Positions 26,038 to 39,500 of a stretch of DNA of 64,000 nt are shown here, in pieces; positions within the stretch are counted from its first letter, which is position 1; every line of letters starts with the position of its first letter. The notes beneath the pieces were generated by a model, which was given only the letters and a program-made list of their open reading frames with translations, did no database searches and was not told the origin of the DNA. The stretch is from Lineus longissimus (Eukaryota > Nemertea > Pilidiophora > Heteronemertea > Lineidae), in assembly GCF_910592395.1 (NCBI RefSeq), contig NC_088325.1, positions 4,495,501 to 4,559,500 on the forward strand, given 5' to 3'. The position numbers and the translations under genes are program-made.

Positions 26038-27246
26038 GTAATTGCGCAAAGCATCAAATTATTGTCGAATACGGCCCTGTAACTCGTCAAGATCACGAGG
26101 AGGAGCTGTGAACGCATTGGTTTTAAATTTCCCCACAAAGGAAATAAAAACAAGGTGTGTGGTTGCTTCGATATTCTCCTCTGATCGCCCAGTGCGCCTC
26201 CTGCCAGAATCCCCCTTGTTGCGGTTGAGGCTGGTACCATGCTCTCGATATTTTTTAACATTCGCCCACTGGCAGATGGTTTTGGCTGATGGAGTTTTTC
26301 ATGGCGGGAAACGTTGCCTAAATTCCTGTTCTATCGCACTCGACGTGAATTTGCTACTAGGTATTTCTAGATGATAGCTCTAACTCATCTGTAAATATGT
26401 TTATATTGATGTAACTGTCCTAAATAAGCAGTGAAATCAGTGTTTGTGTAGCCCGATGAAGGGTAAATATTGCGCTTATATTTACCATATCTGTCTGTGA
26501 GATTGAATAAGATAATTGAATGCGGTTTTCAGCAGAAAAGGGTATATCAAAGTATGAGTCTATAGTCGGCTTTTTATTGCAGTATGTTTGTTCTTCTTCT
26601 GGTTCATCAGTTAAACTATTTTTCTGAACGCGTTTGATGCTTTTTCCGCCACGTGAGTACACGCCGAGATCTGAGTTCACGTCACCCCGCTATCAAGACG
26701 CAACGCCATTTCCATTTATCGTCGCAGTTGCGGGGTAATCAAGCGCCATCAACGTGACGTCGGAAAAATTTATATCAGCACTATGACGTATGACAAGGGG
26801 TAGACCCTAGCTCCACGAAACGCCTTACTAGTGCATCGTTCCTCGTGGAAGATGCGTGGAGAGCTGACACGGGTCAAATCGGAGTCATTATCGGAAAAGC
26901 GCGATAATTCAGTCATATTTTGAATTTTTCCCTTATTTGGCAATCTGTTGATGGAAACTACTTATGTAAAATAGGACGTGACTGGGCAGCCCGCAGCTGG
27001 GCTATATTGCCCTTAATAATAATGTCAATGGTCCTCTAAGGCTGCCAGAAAGTTATGCAAAATCACTGAATGTAAAACACATTGAAACTTGTATCACACA
27101 CATCAGACAAACACATTGAATGCATGGGACATTATCCCATTTCGAATTAAGCAACAAAGATATTTACGGCATTTTGTTCCAGCATTCTTGTCGCGTACAA
27201 AAATGTCCAAAAACTAACTTTTTTGCTGTATCTTGTTTTTGTTCTT
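26038..27246. other. Gene-free stretch with dispersed-repeat remnants
   Basis: A stretch around 26490-26560 (TTGAATGCGGTTTTCAGCAG) resembles sequences near 27700, 29450 and 44400, so it belongs to an old repeat family. No convincing exon is seen. Confidence 0.4.
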
Positions 27247-27405
27247 TTTCACAATGTATCGGTGAACTATGACGCAACAAATGTTTTTTCGCTTTAATTA
27301 GAAAATTTCTGCTTAATGCTTCATTTTGAAGATTAATTTTTGCTCCCTGCAGGTAATTGCTTATGTCAAACAGCTGGCGACCTTTGAGAACTCCCCATAT
27401 GGTCA
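27247..27405. repeat. Dispersed repeat, related to 44556-44715
   Basis: Shares TTTTTCACAATGTATCGGTG, a CTTCATTTTGAAGA palindrome and GGTAATTGCTTATGTCAAAC-like sequence with 44556-44715 in the same orientation, at perhaps 80 percent identity by eye. Probably an old transposon family; the ends are not defined. Confidence 0.6.
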
Positions 27406-27689
27406 TGGTTCAATTACAATAATATGCAGAGGGTTGTTCAAGGGCTGTGTGTTGAAACTGATTCCCAAAGAAACCTAACATGCAATGATGCAACCAGATT
27501 TAAATTTTGGATAGGCTCACAAAAGTGGGAAGTGTTCACTTAGAAACCCATCAAATTTAGTCATGTTCACAATAGGATATCTGTTGTGGGTTAATTTAAC
27601 TGTATTTGCATGTCCCTTTGGTCAACTCGAGCTCATACTTGAAGAATGCGGGTCTAATCCTAACCCTAACCCAACACAGATATATGATC

Positions 27690-27795
27690 AACTACATTTT
27701 TCATACTCTACTGAAAACCGCATCTTTTTTTTTATCTCCGTGATAGCTTTTGAAATCGGTGGACATTTACTTTCTGGTAGGACTGTACACCAGAA
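27690..27795 (-). repeat. Dispersed repeat, inverse of 44345-44445
   Basis: On the minus strand it reads like 44345-44445 (TACAGTCTTACCAGAAAGTAAAT-type start, ending near CTGAATGCGCTTTTCAG). Part of the same dispersed family as the pieces at 26500 and 29430. Confidence 0.55.
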
Positions 27796-28052
27796 AAGGA
27801 AGATGTGATAACAAGCACTTGGCTCCAAGTGTTTCATAACGTGAATTTAAATGCACTTATAGCTGGCATACGTTCCGCTATGGTTACATGTGGACACTGT
27901 CATGACCGTCCGCTATGTTAAGTGGTGTTACCACAGCGGACAGTCACACAGGTGCACACAGGTAACCGTAGCCGTCAATTCTTCCATTTTAAGTCACTTT
28001 ATAGAATACTTATGATCAAGTGCTCGTAATCACATCTTCTATTCTGGTTTAC
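27787..28052. mobile_element. Short MITE-like element with terminal inverted repeats
   Basis: The left end reads ACCAGAAAAGGAAGATGTGA, then TAACAAGCACTTGG. The right end is its inverse (CAAGTGCTCGTAATCACATC, then TTCTATTCTGGTTTA). Inside lies a second inverted pair built on GGTTACCTGTGTGCAC/GTGGTGTTACCACAGC-like sequence. No coding capacity. Confidence 0.6.
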
Positions 28053-28502
28053 ATGCTACACAACACATCCCCTGCAATAATCTCGACAACTCAGGCAATT
28101 ATGTCAGAAAAGCGCAAATTGTGCCATTGACATGGCATAGAGCTACAAGAACACTGATTTATCTGCTTATTCACGACAGCTTCATCAATATAAACTTATT
28201 AACTGGTGTGTTTAAGCTATCATCTAGAAATCAGGACAACCACCAAATCTATGTAAAGCGCCACAGAATAGGAAACATTTGCGGTTGACTCTGTCTGTGC
28301 TCTCAATATGAGCTTTGATGTCTGTGTTTTCTTCATGACCGTTTCTTCATTCATTCCTTTGACATGCCGGTAATTTAGACTGCCAATGAAGCTTGGCCTT
28401 AATTTCATGACTATAAGTCTAATATTGACATCGTTGAACAGAACGAGTGTGGATCAACGGCCCCAACACCTGCCAACCAACATGATGATTACGGATGATT
28501 AC

Positions 28503-28966
28503 GGCTGGCGCAATCGGACAGAATTCAGAATTATGCCACGGCATAAATCGGAATTGTGGTGCACCATAAATCGACCAATCAAAACCTCGGATCTCGTGAA
28601 TTATGCCGCGGCATAAATAGGAATTGTGGACGGAAGTGTCATTTATGGAGGACGGAAGTAAATCGGAATTGTGGTGCACAATAAATCAACCAATCAAAAC
28701 ATCGGAACTCGTGAATTATGTCGCGCCATAAAAAGGAATTGTGGACGAAAGTGCAATTTATGCCGCACCATAAATAAAACGATTGCCACTTTCTGATTGG
28801 TCGAATTATGCCACACCACAATTCCTATTTATGCCGTGGCATAATTTTGAATTCTGCCGCGGCATAATTCACGAGATCCGATGTTTTTGATTGGTTGATT
28901 TATGGTGTCCCACTCTTCCTATTCTTGCCGTGGCATAATTCTGAATTTTGTCCACTCGCGCCAGCC
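28503..28966. mobile_element. Foldback element with long inverted halves
   Basis: It begins GGCTGGCGC and ends GCGCCAGCC. The halves are inverse copies carrying GAATTATGCCRCGGCATAA palindromes, GGAATTGTGG and ACCAATCAAAACMTCGGATC blocks. The palindromic ATTATGCCGCGGCATAAT core recurs several times. No open frame of interest. Confidence 0.7.
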
Positions 28967-29598
28967 ATATACGTCAGTTGACGATCTCGTGCCTGTTGTC
29001 TCAGTGCGGACGTAAATGAGAGCATCGAGTGGAAAAACCTGCAGCCCAAGATTGCTATTTTGCGAGTTTCCAGAGGGAAGGAATTCCTATGAATATACCG
29101 GGTATACTTTTGAAAAATAAGTATTTTTGATTCTTGATCGCGTTCAAGAATTTTCTTTCTTCCCCCACAAAGCCGTTTTCACCGATCGAAACCATACTAG
29201 AAACGGCCGACTAAAAATATTTCGGTACGATATGAAAAATGGATTGCCGTCGTGTCAGGCGATTTAACGAATGTCAGGCCCAAGTGTGCTTTCCATACGC
29301 ATCGTCACCCCCCCCCCCCCCCCCCCCCCACACACACACTTCCTGTGTATGTGCATGTAATACTTTTGAACGATTCCTTAGCAACCATACTCACACAACC
29401 AGCGAAGCGACAAAGCCGTCAAGCCTATAGTCTCTAAATATCACAGAGATAAAATAAGGTAATTGAATGCGGCATTGTATATTTTGTTGGTCGTGCATCT
29501 AAGCCAAAAAATGATGGTCATAAAGCACCATTCATAGGCTCATGTGAATTTTTTGAATAGGCACATGAACTAAAAAAAGGTGATATTTGGACCTTTTT
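28967..29598. other. Gene-free stretch with a C/CA microsatellite
   Basis: Contains a run of about 22 C followed by CACACA (29308-29338) and a remnant of the 44345 repeat family around 29430-29480. No gene is seen. Confidence 0.5.
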
Positions 29599-32139
29599 GG
29601 CTCACTCAAGGGGAGTCTATTCAATACCATAGTGTCCGTCGTCGATCATCCTTATCTAATTTCATAAACTATTGCACGTTTTTTAAGCAGTGGGACTGTG
29701 AACTTGAAACCCTCAGGTCAGATAACCTCTGACAGCGAATTTCGGTCCGATTTGAACCTTGAATTGGCCATCAGGGGGCAAAAACTGAAAAAAGTACAAA
29801 GTGCAATACCTCCCTTTATTTTATAATCATACTGTGTACATTGTATTTACTTATTGAACGCATGCATATTTTACTATATTGTGAAGCGCTATAAAAATGG
29901 TTTAATAATAATAACAACAATCAATATTATTAATTTAAGGGTTTTGAAGCAGAGTGGGTCAACTATTGATAATGACTTGTTTTTATGGTACGTACTCCGA
30001 GCAAGGATACATCACATATCTGTCCTACGGGCTTTTAATTTGACCTGCTTTTCAATGTCACATAGGTCAATTGGGATAAATTGGCCGTTTGAGCGCAACT
30101 ATGGCACGTTACCTAATCACTTAAGCTATGAACTTGAAACATGATCACCTATGTCAGATAACCTCCAACGCTGAAATTCGGTTTGATCTGCTTCTCGACT
30201 TGGCCACCAGAGGCCAAAACTGAAAAGGTAGAAAGTGCAATATCTTGCTTATTAGCAAATTCTTTTCTATCATATTTCTGTGAAGGTTCTCTAGCAAGGA
30301 TACAGAACATGTCGCATGACTTTTGATTTGACCTACTTTTTAAGGTCAAAGAGATCAAATGGCGAAAGTTTCCGTTTGAGTGTAACAATGACACGTTTTT
30401 TCACCGCTACGGCTAACACCTTGAGAGTTGGTACACATGACCCTCCAGGTCAGATAACTTCTTACACCGATTTTATAGGTCCAATATGATTCCTGATTTT
30501 GATCAGTAATGACCTATTTTGGGAAGCGCTATTTTTTCACATATTTCTGGAAATCCGACCTTTTTAACAATGTCGGAGAAATGTCGGATAAATCAGATAT
30601 AAAGTCAGAGGAACCGTTGATAAATCGGAAAAAGCCACCTAGTTGTGTTTACGGCCTGGTTAACTTTCAAAACATGTTTTGCAGGACAATTGCTGTTCAT
30701 TATAGAGAGATGTCCTGATTTGCAAGGTGAAATTGAATAAAGGCAACCAATTTGGGACCAATATTAGTGTCCAAGCCAAAGACCATCACTCGGGTGTAGT
30801 ATGATACCTCAGAAATCCCACTCGAGTGGTTTTGTGTATTACCCAACCGATTTATGTATGTATATATTGCGAACTAAATATATAATTCTTATTTATTCCT
30901 TTGCCAGGGCAGGGCTGGTGACCGTCCGTTACGTCATGAACCTCGACTTGTTATTTTGGTACAGCACCAGAGAACTAAATTGCCAACATGTACGCAATGT
31001 ATAACAAAACCTCTCATTTAAGCTGAAGTATGTGCTCTTTTGAGGGAAGGGTTCAAATCCATCGGAAACGAGTTTAAGAAACGGCCAAGGGCCATTGTGC
31101 TCACCATATAGATATTTGGTGGTTAGGAATTCATCCTGGTTAAGAAACATGCTACATGTATATAGTATATATAGGCCTAGGTCAAACCAAAGTCGGTTTG
31201 ACATGTGATCTACCATAAAAATATCATCGAAAACAAGTAACTTAATATCATTGAAACAAGTCACTAATAATAAGTGTAATATCACACTTTGTGCCTTTTT
31301 TAGTCATGGCCCTCTTGCTGGCCACGTCGAGAATCGGATCTGACCGAAATTTGATGTCCGATGTTGTCTGATTTAGGGAGTAATGTGTACACAATTTCAA
31401 GTTCATAGCTTCAGCGGTTGAGAAACTTGCCAGAGTAACCCTCAAACGGCCAATTTACGCCATTTGACATCTTCGACCTTAAAAATTAGGTCAAATCGAA
31501 AACCCGTAGGATATGTGATGTATTCTTGCTCTGAGTACCTACCATAAAAATACAATTGAAAACAAGTCACTATTAAGTGAGATATATCACTTTTTACTTT
31601 TTTTAGTTTTGGCCCCCTGGTGGCCAAGTAGAGAATCAGATCCGACCGAAATTCGGTGTCAAAGGTTATATGATGTATGGAGTCATGTGTACCTAATTTA
31701 AAGTTCATAGCTTTATCGGTTAAGAAACGTGCCCTAGTTACACTCAAACGGACAGTTTACGCCATTTGACCTCTGTGGCACTGAAAATTAGGTCAACTCA
31801 AAAACCCGTATGATATGTGATGTATCCTTACCAGGAGAACCTACCATAAACATTTTATCGAAAACAAGTCTCTCATAAGAGAGATATCACACTTTTTAGG
31901 TTTCCACTTCTGGCCCCCTAGTGGCCAAATCAGGTATCAGATCGGATCGGAATTTATTGTCAGAGGTCACCTGACCTGGGGGGGGGGGGGGGGGGGAGTC
32001 CTGCGTACAAAGTTTCAAATTCATAGTCACAGCGGTTAAGAAACATGCCACTGTTTTTGAAACAGGATACGACGACGGACACAGGTTAAAATGGGGGTGG
32101 AACAACCAGTTTTATATATACTCTCCCCTACGGTGAGCC
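29599..32139. mobile_element. Non-autonomous DNA element, 2.5 kb, internally repeated
   Basis: The terminal inverted repeats start GGCTCACTCAAGGGGAGT (left) and GGCTCACCGTAGGGGAGA (right, inverted). Inside, modules of about 280-300 bp recur in both orientations; each holds a GGCCACCAGRGGCC-like block, an AACAAGTC...GAGATATCAC block and a GACCTRCTTTTTCAAGGTCA-like block. A CGTCGTCGTATCC-type sequence lies next to each terminus. A G run sits at 31979-31998. Open frames inside do not match any protein. Confidence 0.6.
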
Positions 32140-32797
32140 AAACAGCCTAAAATGAGAAACATATTCAAAGGAATTTTGCGGCCGTGACGAAGTCCCTAAT
32201 CTGCGAAAATCGGCGTGACGTAAATGACGGTTACCACTTGCCTCATAGATGACGTTAATAGCAATATATATAATGCTCATGCTACACGCGGGCGCCACCT
32301 ACATGTTCGTCGGTGTCGTTCCAACTTCAAAAGTATGGACAACCACCACGACATGTGCAACTTTAAGAGTGTTCAGATCGGTCTCAAAAGAGTGTCAGCA
32401 AAACTACGGCCACCACTACAGGTGGCGCTGAATGTCACTGGGGGAATTTTAGTAAGAGAGACAGACGTTTTAACTCCATCCTCGCGGTTTGGTGGTTCTG
32501 GCACTTTTTTCATCATTTTTTTCCAATGCACCACTTTTGGGGTGTTAGAGTTCCAATCCACTGACGTGAATTTATTGACATGGACTTGAAAAATATTAGT
32601 TTAAATATTAATTATTATGATATTTTGAATATAAAAATGTTGCAACCTCCCCTCCCTAAACAGTGCGAGGTAATTGTTCTTTTTCAAATGGACTATTGTC
32701 AGTTTAACCTCGACCAGACCTTTTTTCATCGCTGCTTGACCACCTACGTATTACCCTAGCCCAAATCAGCGCTGACTATTGAGACACCTATACACTA
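32140..32797. other. 3' flank of the minus-strand receptor gene
   Basis: The likely 3' untranslated region of the receptor, with an AATAAA signal on the minus strand at 32571-32576. The antisense open frames around 32224-32589 show no family resemblance. Confidence 0.45.
32571..32576 (-). terminator. Candidate polyadenylation signal
   Basis: AATAAA on the minus strand, about 220 bp beyond the receptor stop codon. It is the nearest canonical signal that I see. Confidence 0.45.
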
Positions 32798-33527
32798 TTA
32801 TTCCGGACATGGCTCTACATGTCTGAGGTCCAGATATTCTCCATGCTGATCTGGCTCTACTCGACCTAAATTGGCATATGTTGACACTTGGCTACGAGCC
32901 ATATCGTCATTTGAGCAACTTTGGGGCCGCTTATTGTCCCCATCGGATTGGTTTGAACTGCTTTCGGTTGTGCTCTGGCCAGGTTGACCCTGAACGGGGA
33001 TTGATAAGTTGCTGTCCTTATCTTCAGGCTCCGGATCCTGTCTCTCCTGACCGATTTTCTTCTTGCTTAAGACATCCTGTCCAAACTGCTCATATGGGGT
33101 TGCGTACTCCATTTGATGATCCTGAGGTTCGGGAGCTGGGTTTTCGCCCGAATCATTTTGCAGCCTTCTCGAAGGACTATCCACGTAGTCGTAGGCGTAT
33201 ACGTCTACTTCATCATCTGAGCTCGTGGGCTCGTTCCCAAGGACTGCGCGTGCTGGATTGTGATGCCCTATAGCCATTGGTAGTGCAGCATTCTGGTCGG
33301 GCGGGCGTTTAGGGTGAAATGCATCATTTTCGTATTCAGTCCCAGTATTCGCGTTGGGGTGTACAGAGCAATTTCTGGCTGTTTTAAATTCAATCTTCGT
33401 ATCGTCGTAATCTGCGGTGTCATTTGTAGATAGCTGATTCCCCCTGATTCTTGTATCATCTTTATCTGCGGTGAAATTCATAGGTCGAAGACTCTGCGTC
33501 GTCCCCCATCGCGCCAGTGCACGTTTC
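32798..33527 (-). CDS. Receptor exon 7: cytoplasmic tail with tyrosine motifs
   Basis: The acceptor CTTCCGCAG|G is followed by a phase-2 entry that completes the Trp after the transmembrane helix. A basic stop-transfer sequence (WKRALARW) follows. Tyrosine contexts are ADYDDT, TEYENDAF (a possible SH2/Grb2-type YxN site), VYAYDYVD, MEYATPYEQF, STYANL and EYLDL. The last two (codons at 32876-32878 and 32834-32836) are 10 residues apart, within the 6-12 range of ITAMs. STYANL alone also fits an ITIM. The tail is rich in Pro, Gln, Asp and Ser and looks disordered. Stop codon at 32798-32800. Confidence 0.85.
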
Positions 33528-36500
33528 CTGCGGAAGTAAAAACAGCGTTAATTAACGCAACCAATTAACGTGGAAAGACGAGTAACATGCTACAACGCGA
33601 GTGCATTCACTTTGAATAAACAGAATTGCAGCGTTTAGTTTTCCCTAATATTTTGTCACTTTCACGCGACTTGCGGGTTCCCGTCGCATATCTCGGGCTC
33701 AGGAAGTTGTACTTGCCCTTGCCTTCCTCTATTAGAGATGTTCCCCCGTCGTAGATGTGGCGCTTAACCTGCATGAGGTCGCTTCGTGTATTGATATTCT
33801 GCGGTGTTTGGATTGTATATCTTATGTGATCATCGAGAAACTAGTGTTTGTGAATGTGTTTTAGAATGTACAGTATCTTACCATAAAACAAATACAGCAA
33901 TGCCGCCTGCTACAAGTACAATGACTCCTCCTACTACCACACCGCCAACAAGAGGAAAAACTGTTAAAAAAACAATAACCGCATTTTGATTAAATCTCCA
34001 TCAGACTTCGCATTTTTAGTGAGGAGAGCTTACATTAAAGATGAATACATTTGCAATCGACTTGGTTTCGCAGTAGCCTTGGTCATCTTGATCCGAGCTA
34101 CTGAGGTCAGACTTATACCAGATATGTTACACTTTATACATGCTATGTGTTAATAATGTATGATCTCGGAAAGCTTTGCTGTGCAACACCATAGCCAGGA
34201 ATGTGACGAAGACAAACGATTTAATTAGCTTGTGATAAAAATGCAGGTGACCAGCTTCTGAACTCAGACCAGTTGGAGCAAACTGTCTGGTTGGCGAAAA
34301 ACTGCATCGATATACTGTCTCAGTCACTGCGAATTAAAGTGGTCTGTTTGTTGTGATTTCGCTACCACCAGCTGCATTTAGTTCCGAGTGCATGATCAAC
34401 AGAGTGCGTATGGGCGAAGAAGATGAGTTTTCGCTTGACTTCGTCGCTGGTCTAAGCAGGTGATTGCCAAATTATCAAAACTGACATTGCCAAATTGTTA
34501 TCAGACAGACAAGGTCAAATGGAAACTTAATCCGACGGTTCTATATTCCGTCGAGCTTCTACATGTATGATATAATAGTACAAAAAACCAGTAATTCTGG
34601 CTATATGAGGGATTTAACACATGACCCAGTGGCTTTAAGCGTTTTCAGCTCTACAGTTTTTCGAAGAATATCGATACAAATACATATCTGAAACTTTAGC
34701 TAAACTCGACTCACCAGATGTGTTTGTTCCAAGATCAACAGCTTGCAAGTTCTTTTTGTCATTGACTCCATTCTTGAAAACCGTGCTCCTGTATACAACA
34801 TCCCCACCATCTTCAACCACCACAAAATAATAATATGACTTGTCGGCATCAACGAAAAATGCTGCAATGTTATTATTTGGGGTTGGCGCGGTGTAATTCC
34901 TGCAGTCTCCAGTGCCGTCCTGGCAGTACACGATCTTAAGTGCTGTATATTTACCAGTCACTTGTTTCCAGCGCACCGTAACTATGTTGTCTATCCGGTT
35001 CACACCAATGAGGGTCGTTTGGGGTTTCTCTGCAGAGTATAATAAAGAACAATTTCGAAGAAAAATGGGTTAAACAATGATCACACCAATGATAAGAGTT
35101 GAAGAAGACCGACACCCAGTGTTTTTTTACAGAATAGACTACACGTTTTGGAATCAACTCCTCTTGAGGTGAACCTTGAACCTATGTGAAAAAATGAAAA
35201 TGCCGACTTATGGGGGCTAGCCGTTAGTTGTTGACGTCAAATCCTTTACAGTTCCCGAAAAAAACATTTTGTAGTGGCTCAGTCTGTTCAGAGGTCGGTG
35301 TTATATTTTAATGTGGTTGTTCCCCATATTTCTTCGTTTCCAATAATACACTATACAGCTAAAGAAATCAAGACTTGCAATAGGGAAATACACAAGAAAC
35401 AATCTGTAATGCGAAAACACGGAAACAACTAAAGAAGTCACACCAGTTCAAAGACTTGATGCGCTACTAAAAGTAATGATTCATATAAACCGCTGATATA
35501 CATTTAATGGTTTTCGCAAGAGGTGATTAACTGGAGCTCAGTGATGAACTGAATTCCGAATCGGTGTGTCTATTAGAAGAAAAAAACAAACCTGGTGTTT
35601 TCCCAGATGTTATGTTGCTAAAGTTACTCCGCTGAGTTCCCACTTTAGAATTCTTGCTGCGCACCCGAAACATATACCAGACATTCGACTCAAGACCCAT
35701 AACCTTGTGATACACGGCTTTCTTGAGACCTGGATCACTTATTCCTTCTTGAGGAACCTCCGAGGCAACATCCCACTTCTCAGAAAACTGCTTGTATTGG
35801 ACGTAAAATCTCTGCTCCGATTCACCATTGAATTCTGAGATCCATTCGAGAGTTACTGTTACGGCAGTTGTGTTCACTACTTTGAGTTTGCTTGGTGCAG
35901 AGGGTGGCCCTTAAATGAAGTAACGGTTTCGACCTCAGTTATGGGATGGTTGTGCCAATTCTGGTGTCTGTACATCGGGCCGTTAACTCGTCTTACTAGG
36001 GTACTAAGGTGAAGCGCCATGAGCAACTGTTCCGAACCAGCTGGATGTGGCGCAATAAGTCTCATTATCAAGAATAGAAAACATAGCAATAAGAAAAAAA
36101 ACGAAGAATGTACTTACTAACGACAACAAAATTATGTGCATTGCTTGACTTAGATCCAGCATCATTTCTTGCGACACATACATATTTTCCAGCATGCCCG
36201 AGGGTGACGGGTGTAATTAGAAGAGCACCGTATGCATCGGTCTCTGGTGATAGAGGTTCGCCATTCTTAGTCCACGTGTAAGTGACAGGTTTCGTCACGT
36301 TGAAATTTTCGGCATTGCAGGTGAGTTTTGCAGTGTCTCCAACATTGACTGGCGATTGAATTGTGACTGCTGGTGTGAGGGGTGGAACTGAAATAAAGAG
36401 AGAGAGGGTAGTCAGCAGCTTGAAGGGGTAATAAGCTTTAAGGTTGTGGTTCACCCACGGCAAGCACATTTTACAAGCGGCGATCCTCTGAAATACTGCT

Positions 36501-39500
36501 TACTTCACACCATTTACAGATTTACATGCACAAAGTAAACCCACATATTATTTGTCTCTGTCACAAACGCAAACGCCTGTCCCATTGTTCGACATTGTGA
36601 TCAAGAGCTCGAACAATGGGATAGGCGTTCACGTTGGCGTCTCGCGAGCTTTCCTCTCTAATACCGGGTATAGATGGCGGGGTAGAGGTCGATATTAGAT
36701 CCACAGCTTCAGTCATTTCGGGAATCCCCTATGGTCATGATAGTAGGCTTACTAAAACAGATTAATTTGGTCCTGAATCGTTCGATAGAGTTTTTTTCAA
36801 CAGAAATCGAAAATGACATACATTGATCACCATCATTGAAATGAACCTGGCATATTGGGGACTTGTGTTCCGTTTTATACGAAATATGTGATATACAAAA
36901 CGAAAAGACTTGAAACTAATGGACTTGGAAGACCTGTTCGTCTATCAAAGGGCTCATTTAAAGGCCATATATCAAGGTTTTTTGCCATTTTCTGCTGTAA
37001 GACGATTTCAAAAGTGTACCTAACACTTTATACAATACAGAAAACCAAATGCAATTAGCTCCATCCATTTTGAAGATATAGCCAATTATGTGTTTGACAA
37101 CTTGATTACCTAATCAGGCTAGCAACTGGCTTGTTAGAGCCAGGCGGCGGGTTCAGCAAAAGTTGTGATGTAGATCAGGTTATCTGTACATGTCATGCAA
37201 TCATAAAAGCAGGAGGGCCTTAATTAATTATGCACACCTGGAAGTAATGTGTTTCATTCACTATGGTGTATTGTGTGGCTCCGAATTGTGTTAAGGATAG
37301 CACAAAGAACAATCGAATGACGGATGGGACCCATTTTCATGAATTTCCAAAGCCAGTTGAACGAGAGAGGAGGAAGCTGTGGATTCGGAAGTGCAAACGT
37401 TTTCAGTGTTGGAAGCCTGGGCCTTCGGCCAAACTTTGCAGTGATCACTTTATCGATACGATTTATCACATGAAGCCGGATATCTGCATCCAACTGAATA
37501 TTAAATGCCACTTGTTAAAAACAGCTGTTCCAACCATGTCAATTGCATTTAATGCCCGAGGCTGCTGAGGTCGGTTGTTATACATAATGTGTAGGCCCCA
37601 TTGGTGCCTGTGATACCGCATAGTGTCTTCTTGTGTTCCAGCCATAGCAAGGTGACAGCTACACAGGTCAGTGTCAGTGACAGCCACTGTCAATGACAGA
37701 TTATTGTCATCTGACATTAAGGCCTATCTAACGTTGCACGGCATTATATCGTCACGTCAAGATGATTGTGCATAATACCGTCACTTTTCAATAGTAGTTC
37801 AGCGTCATGACATAACTGGCGATACAACACTGACGAGGCGAAACAATATTGTGCAACATTAGTCTGTTCAAAAATCATACATGTTATGCATCTGCAACCG
37901 TCTATCAATGTCTTCTTTGCTATATCGGCAGGTCTGCCATGCAAATTGATTAACCACAAATTCTAATCACTTTCGTCCGAATGATCACTCTCATTATGAT
38001 CTAATGATATTAATGGCTCGAACATGTACGGCTCAACGTTTAAATATCCTTCTGTATCGACCAAAACATCCTCAAATTCACTGCCCTCACTCTCTGAACT
38101 GTATGCGGAAGCCATCTTGCTTTGTTCTGACTGACCTGATCTACGTCATCAAAAAATCCCTAGCGGCCACATGTGGAACTAATCTAAAGTTGTGTGTGGT
38201 GGGAAATTCAAATAGTTTAAAATTGAAAATTGAAATAACTAAATAATGACTTTATTATTAGAATTTGTTTAATGTCTGGGATCTTGTTTTTTTGACCCTC
38301 AACATATTTCATGAGTATCAAGCATGTTTTCAAACCTTGATATATGGCCTTTAACATGTTTTTGCAAGTCCGATACTGTAGAACATAAAATTTTCGCGGG
38401 CGATGGACAAATTCGCGACATTTCCCAAGCCAAGATTTTCTTCCCAAAAAATGATACTTGTCAATTTTACCCAAAGAGCTCCTATTAGGGAGTTTTCGGA
38501 AATCCCCCGAAACGCTAGCATGAACGCCTCTCACATTGTTACATCTCACATCAGATACACCGAAAGGCAAATAGGTGTAGAGCACACACACAGATGAACG
38601 TAATGAGGCAAAAGTTATCGTTGATGAAGATTGAGGTGGGATTTATGTGTGGTAGGTGTAATTATGGTATGTGCAAATTGCACAGGGTAAACAAGATGTT
38701 TGATCGAGTAATCACCTCTAATAATGTTAAGTAAGCAGAGATCAACATAGGCCCTACCATTATAGCTCGATGCAGTGCCTATGGGAACATGGCAACTGTG
38801 ACATTCAATTTATTTCGCGGGCATGACTTTCTCGCACAATATCCAACGCACGCATTTTTTACTGTTCTACAGTATATGCACGATTTACTGTAGAATGAGA
38901 GTCCCTTACAAATGCCTGAGTTGACAACCTCTCCAACCTTGGACTACTTGATTAGCAATTCAAAATGGCTGCACCGTTGCCCCTGGTAACACTATACTCA
39001 CATGCCGCGTCACCGCCAAAATCTTGTGGTGACGTAGCATGTTTGACCTATGACCTGTCTATTCGGGCACTACGTGTCAGCACTGTTTCAGCATGTCCGA
39101 AACCGTTTGTAGGCGACCAAATAATTCTGAAATTGAGCAATTATCTCAGAGAGTATACAGATAAAGAGGCTTTATACTTGAATATAAAAATAAATTATCT
39201 CTAGGGATTTTTGAAATACAGTGTAACCTCTCTATTAAAGACACCCTCGGGACTGACATGTGCTTTCCTTAATAGAGAGGTGTCCTGATTAGAGAGGTCA
39301 AATTGAATGGAAATAACAAATTTTGGACCAAAACTAGTGTCCTTTATAGAGAGGTTGTCCTTATTAGAAAGGTGTCCGCTAAGAGAGGTTCTACTGTAAT
39401 ATTTTCGCAGTGGCGACTCCTTTTGCTCGCGATTGGCATTTGTAACACGTGCTTCTTCGGTCTTTTTCGCTCCGAGGCAATTATCATTGGCTCATATATT

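Noticed and set aside
29239-29437. Proline/histidine-rich open frames
   Set aside because: They read through a C run and a CA microsatellite.
32373-32589. Overlapping open frames downstream of the receptor gene
   Set aside because: They lie in the likely 3' untranslated region and show no family resemblance.
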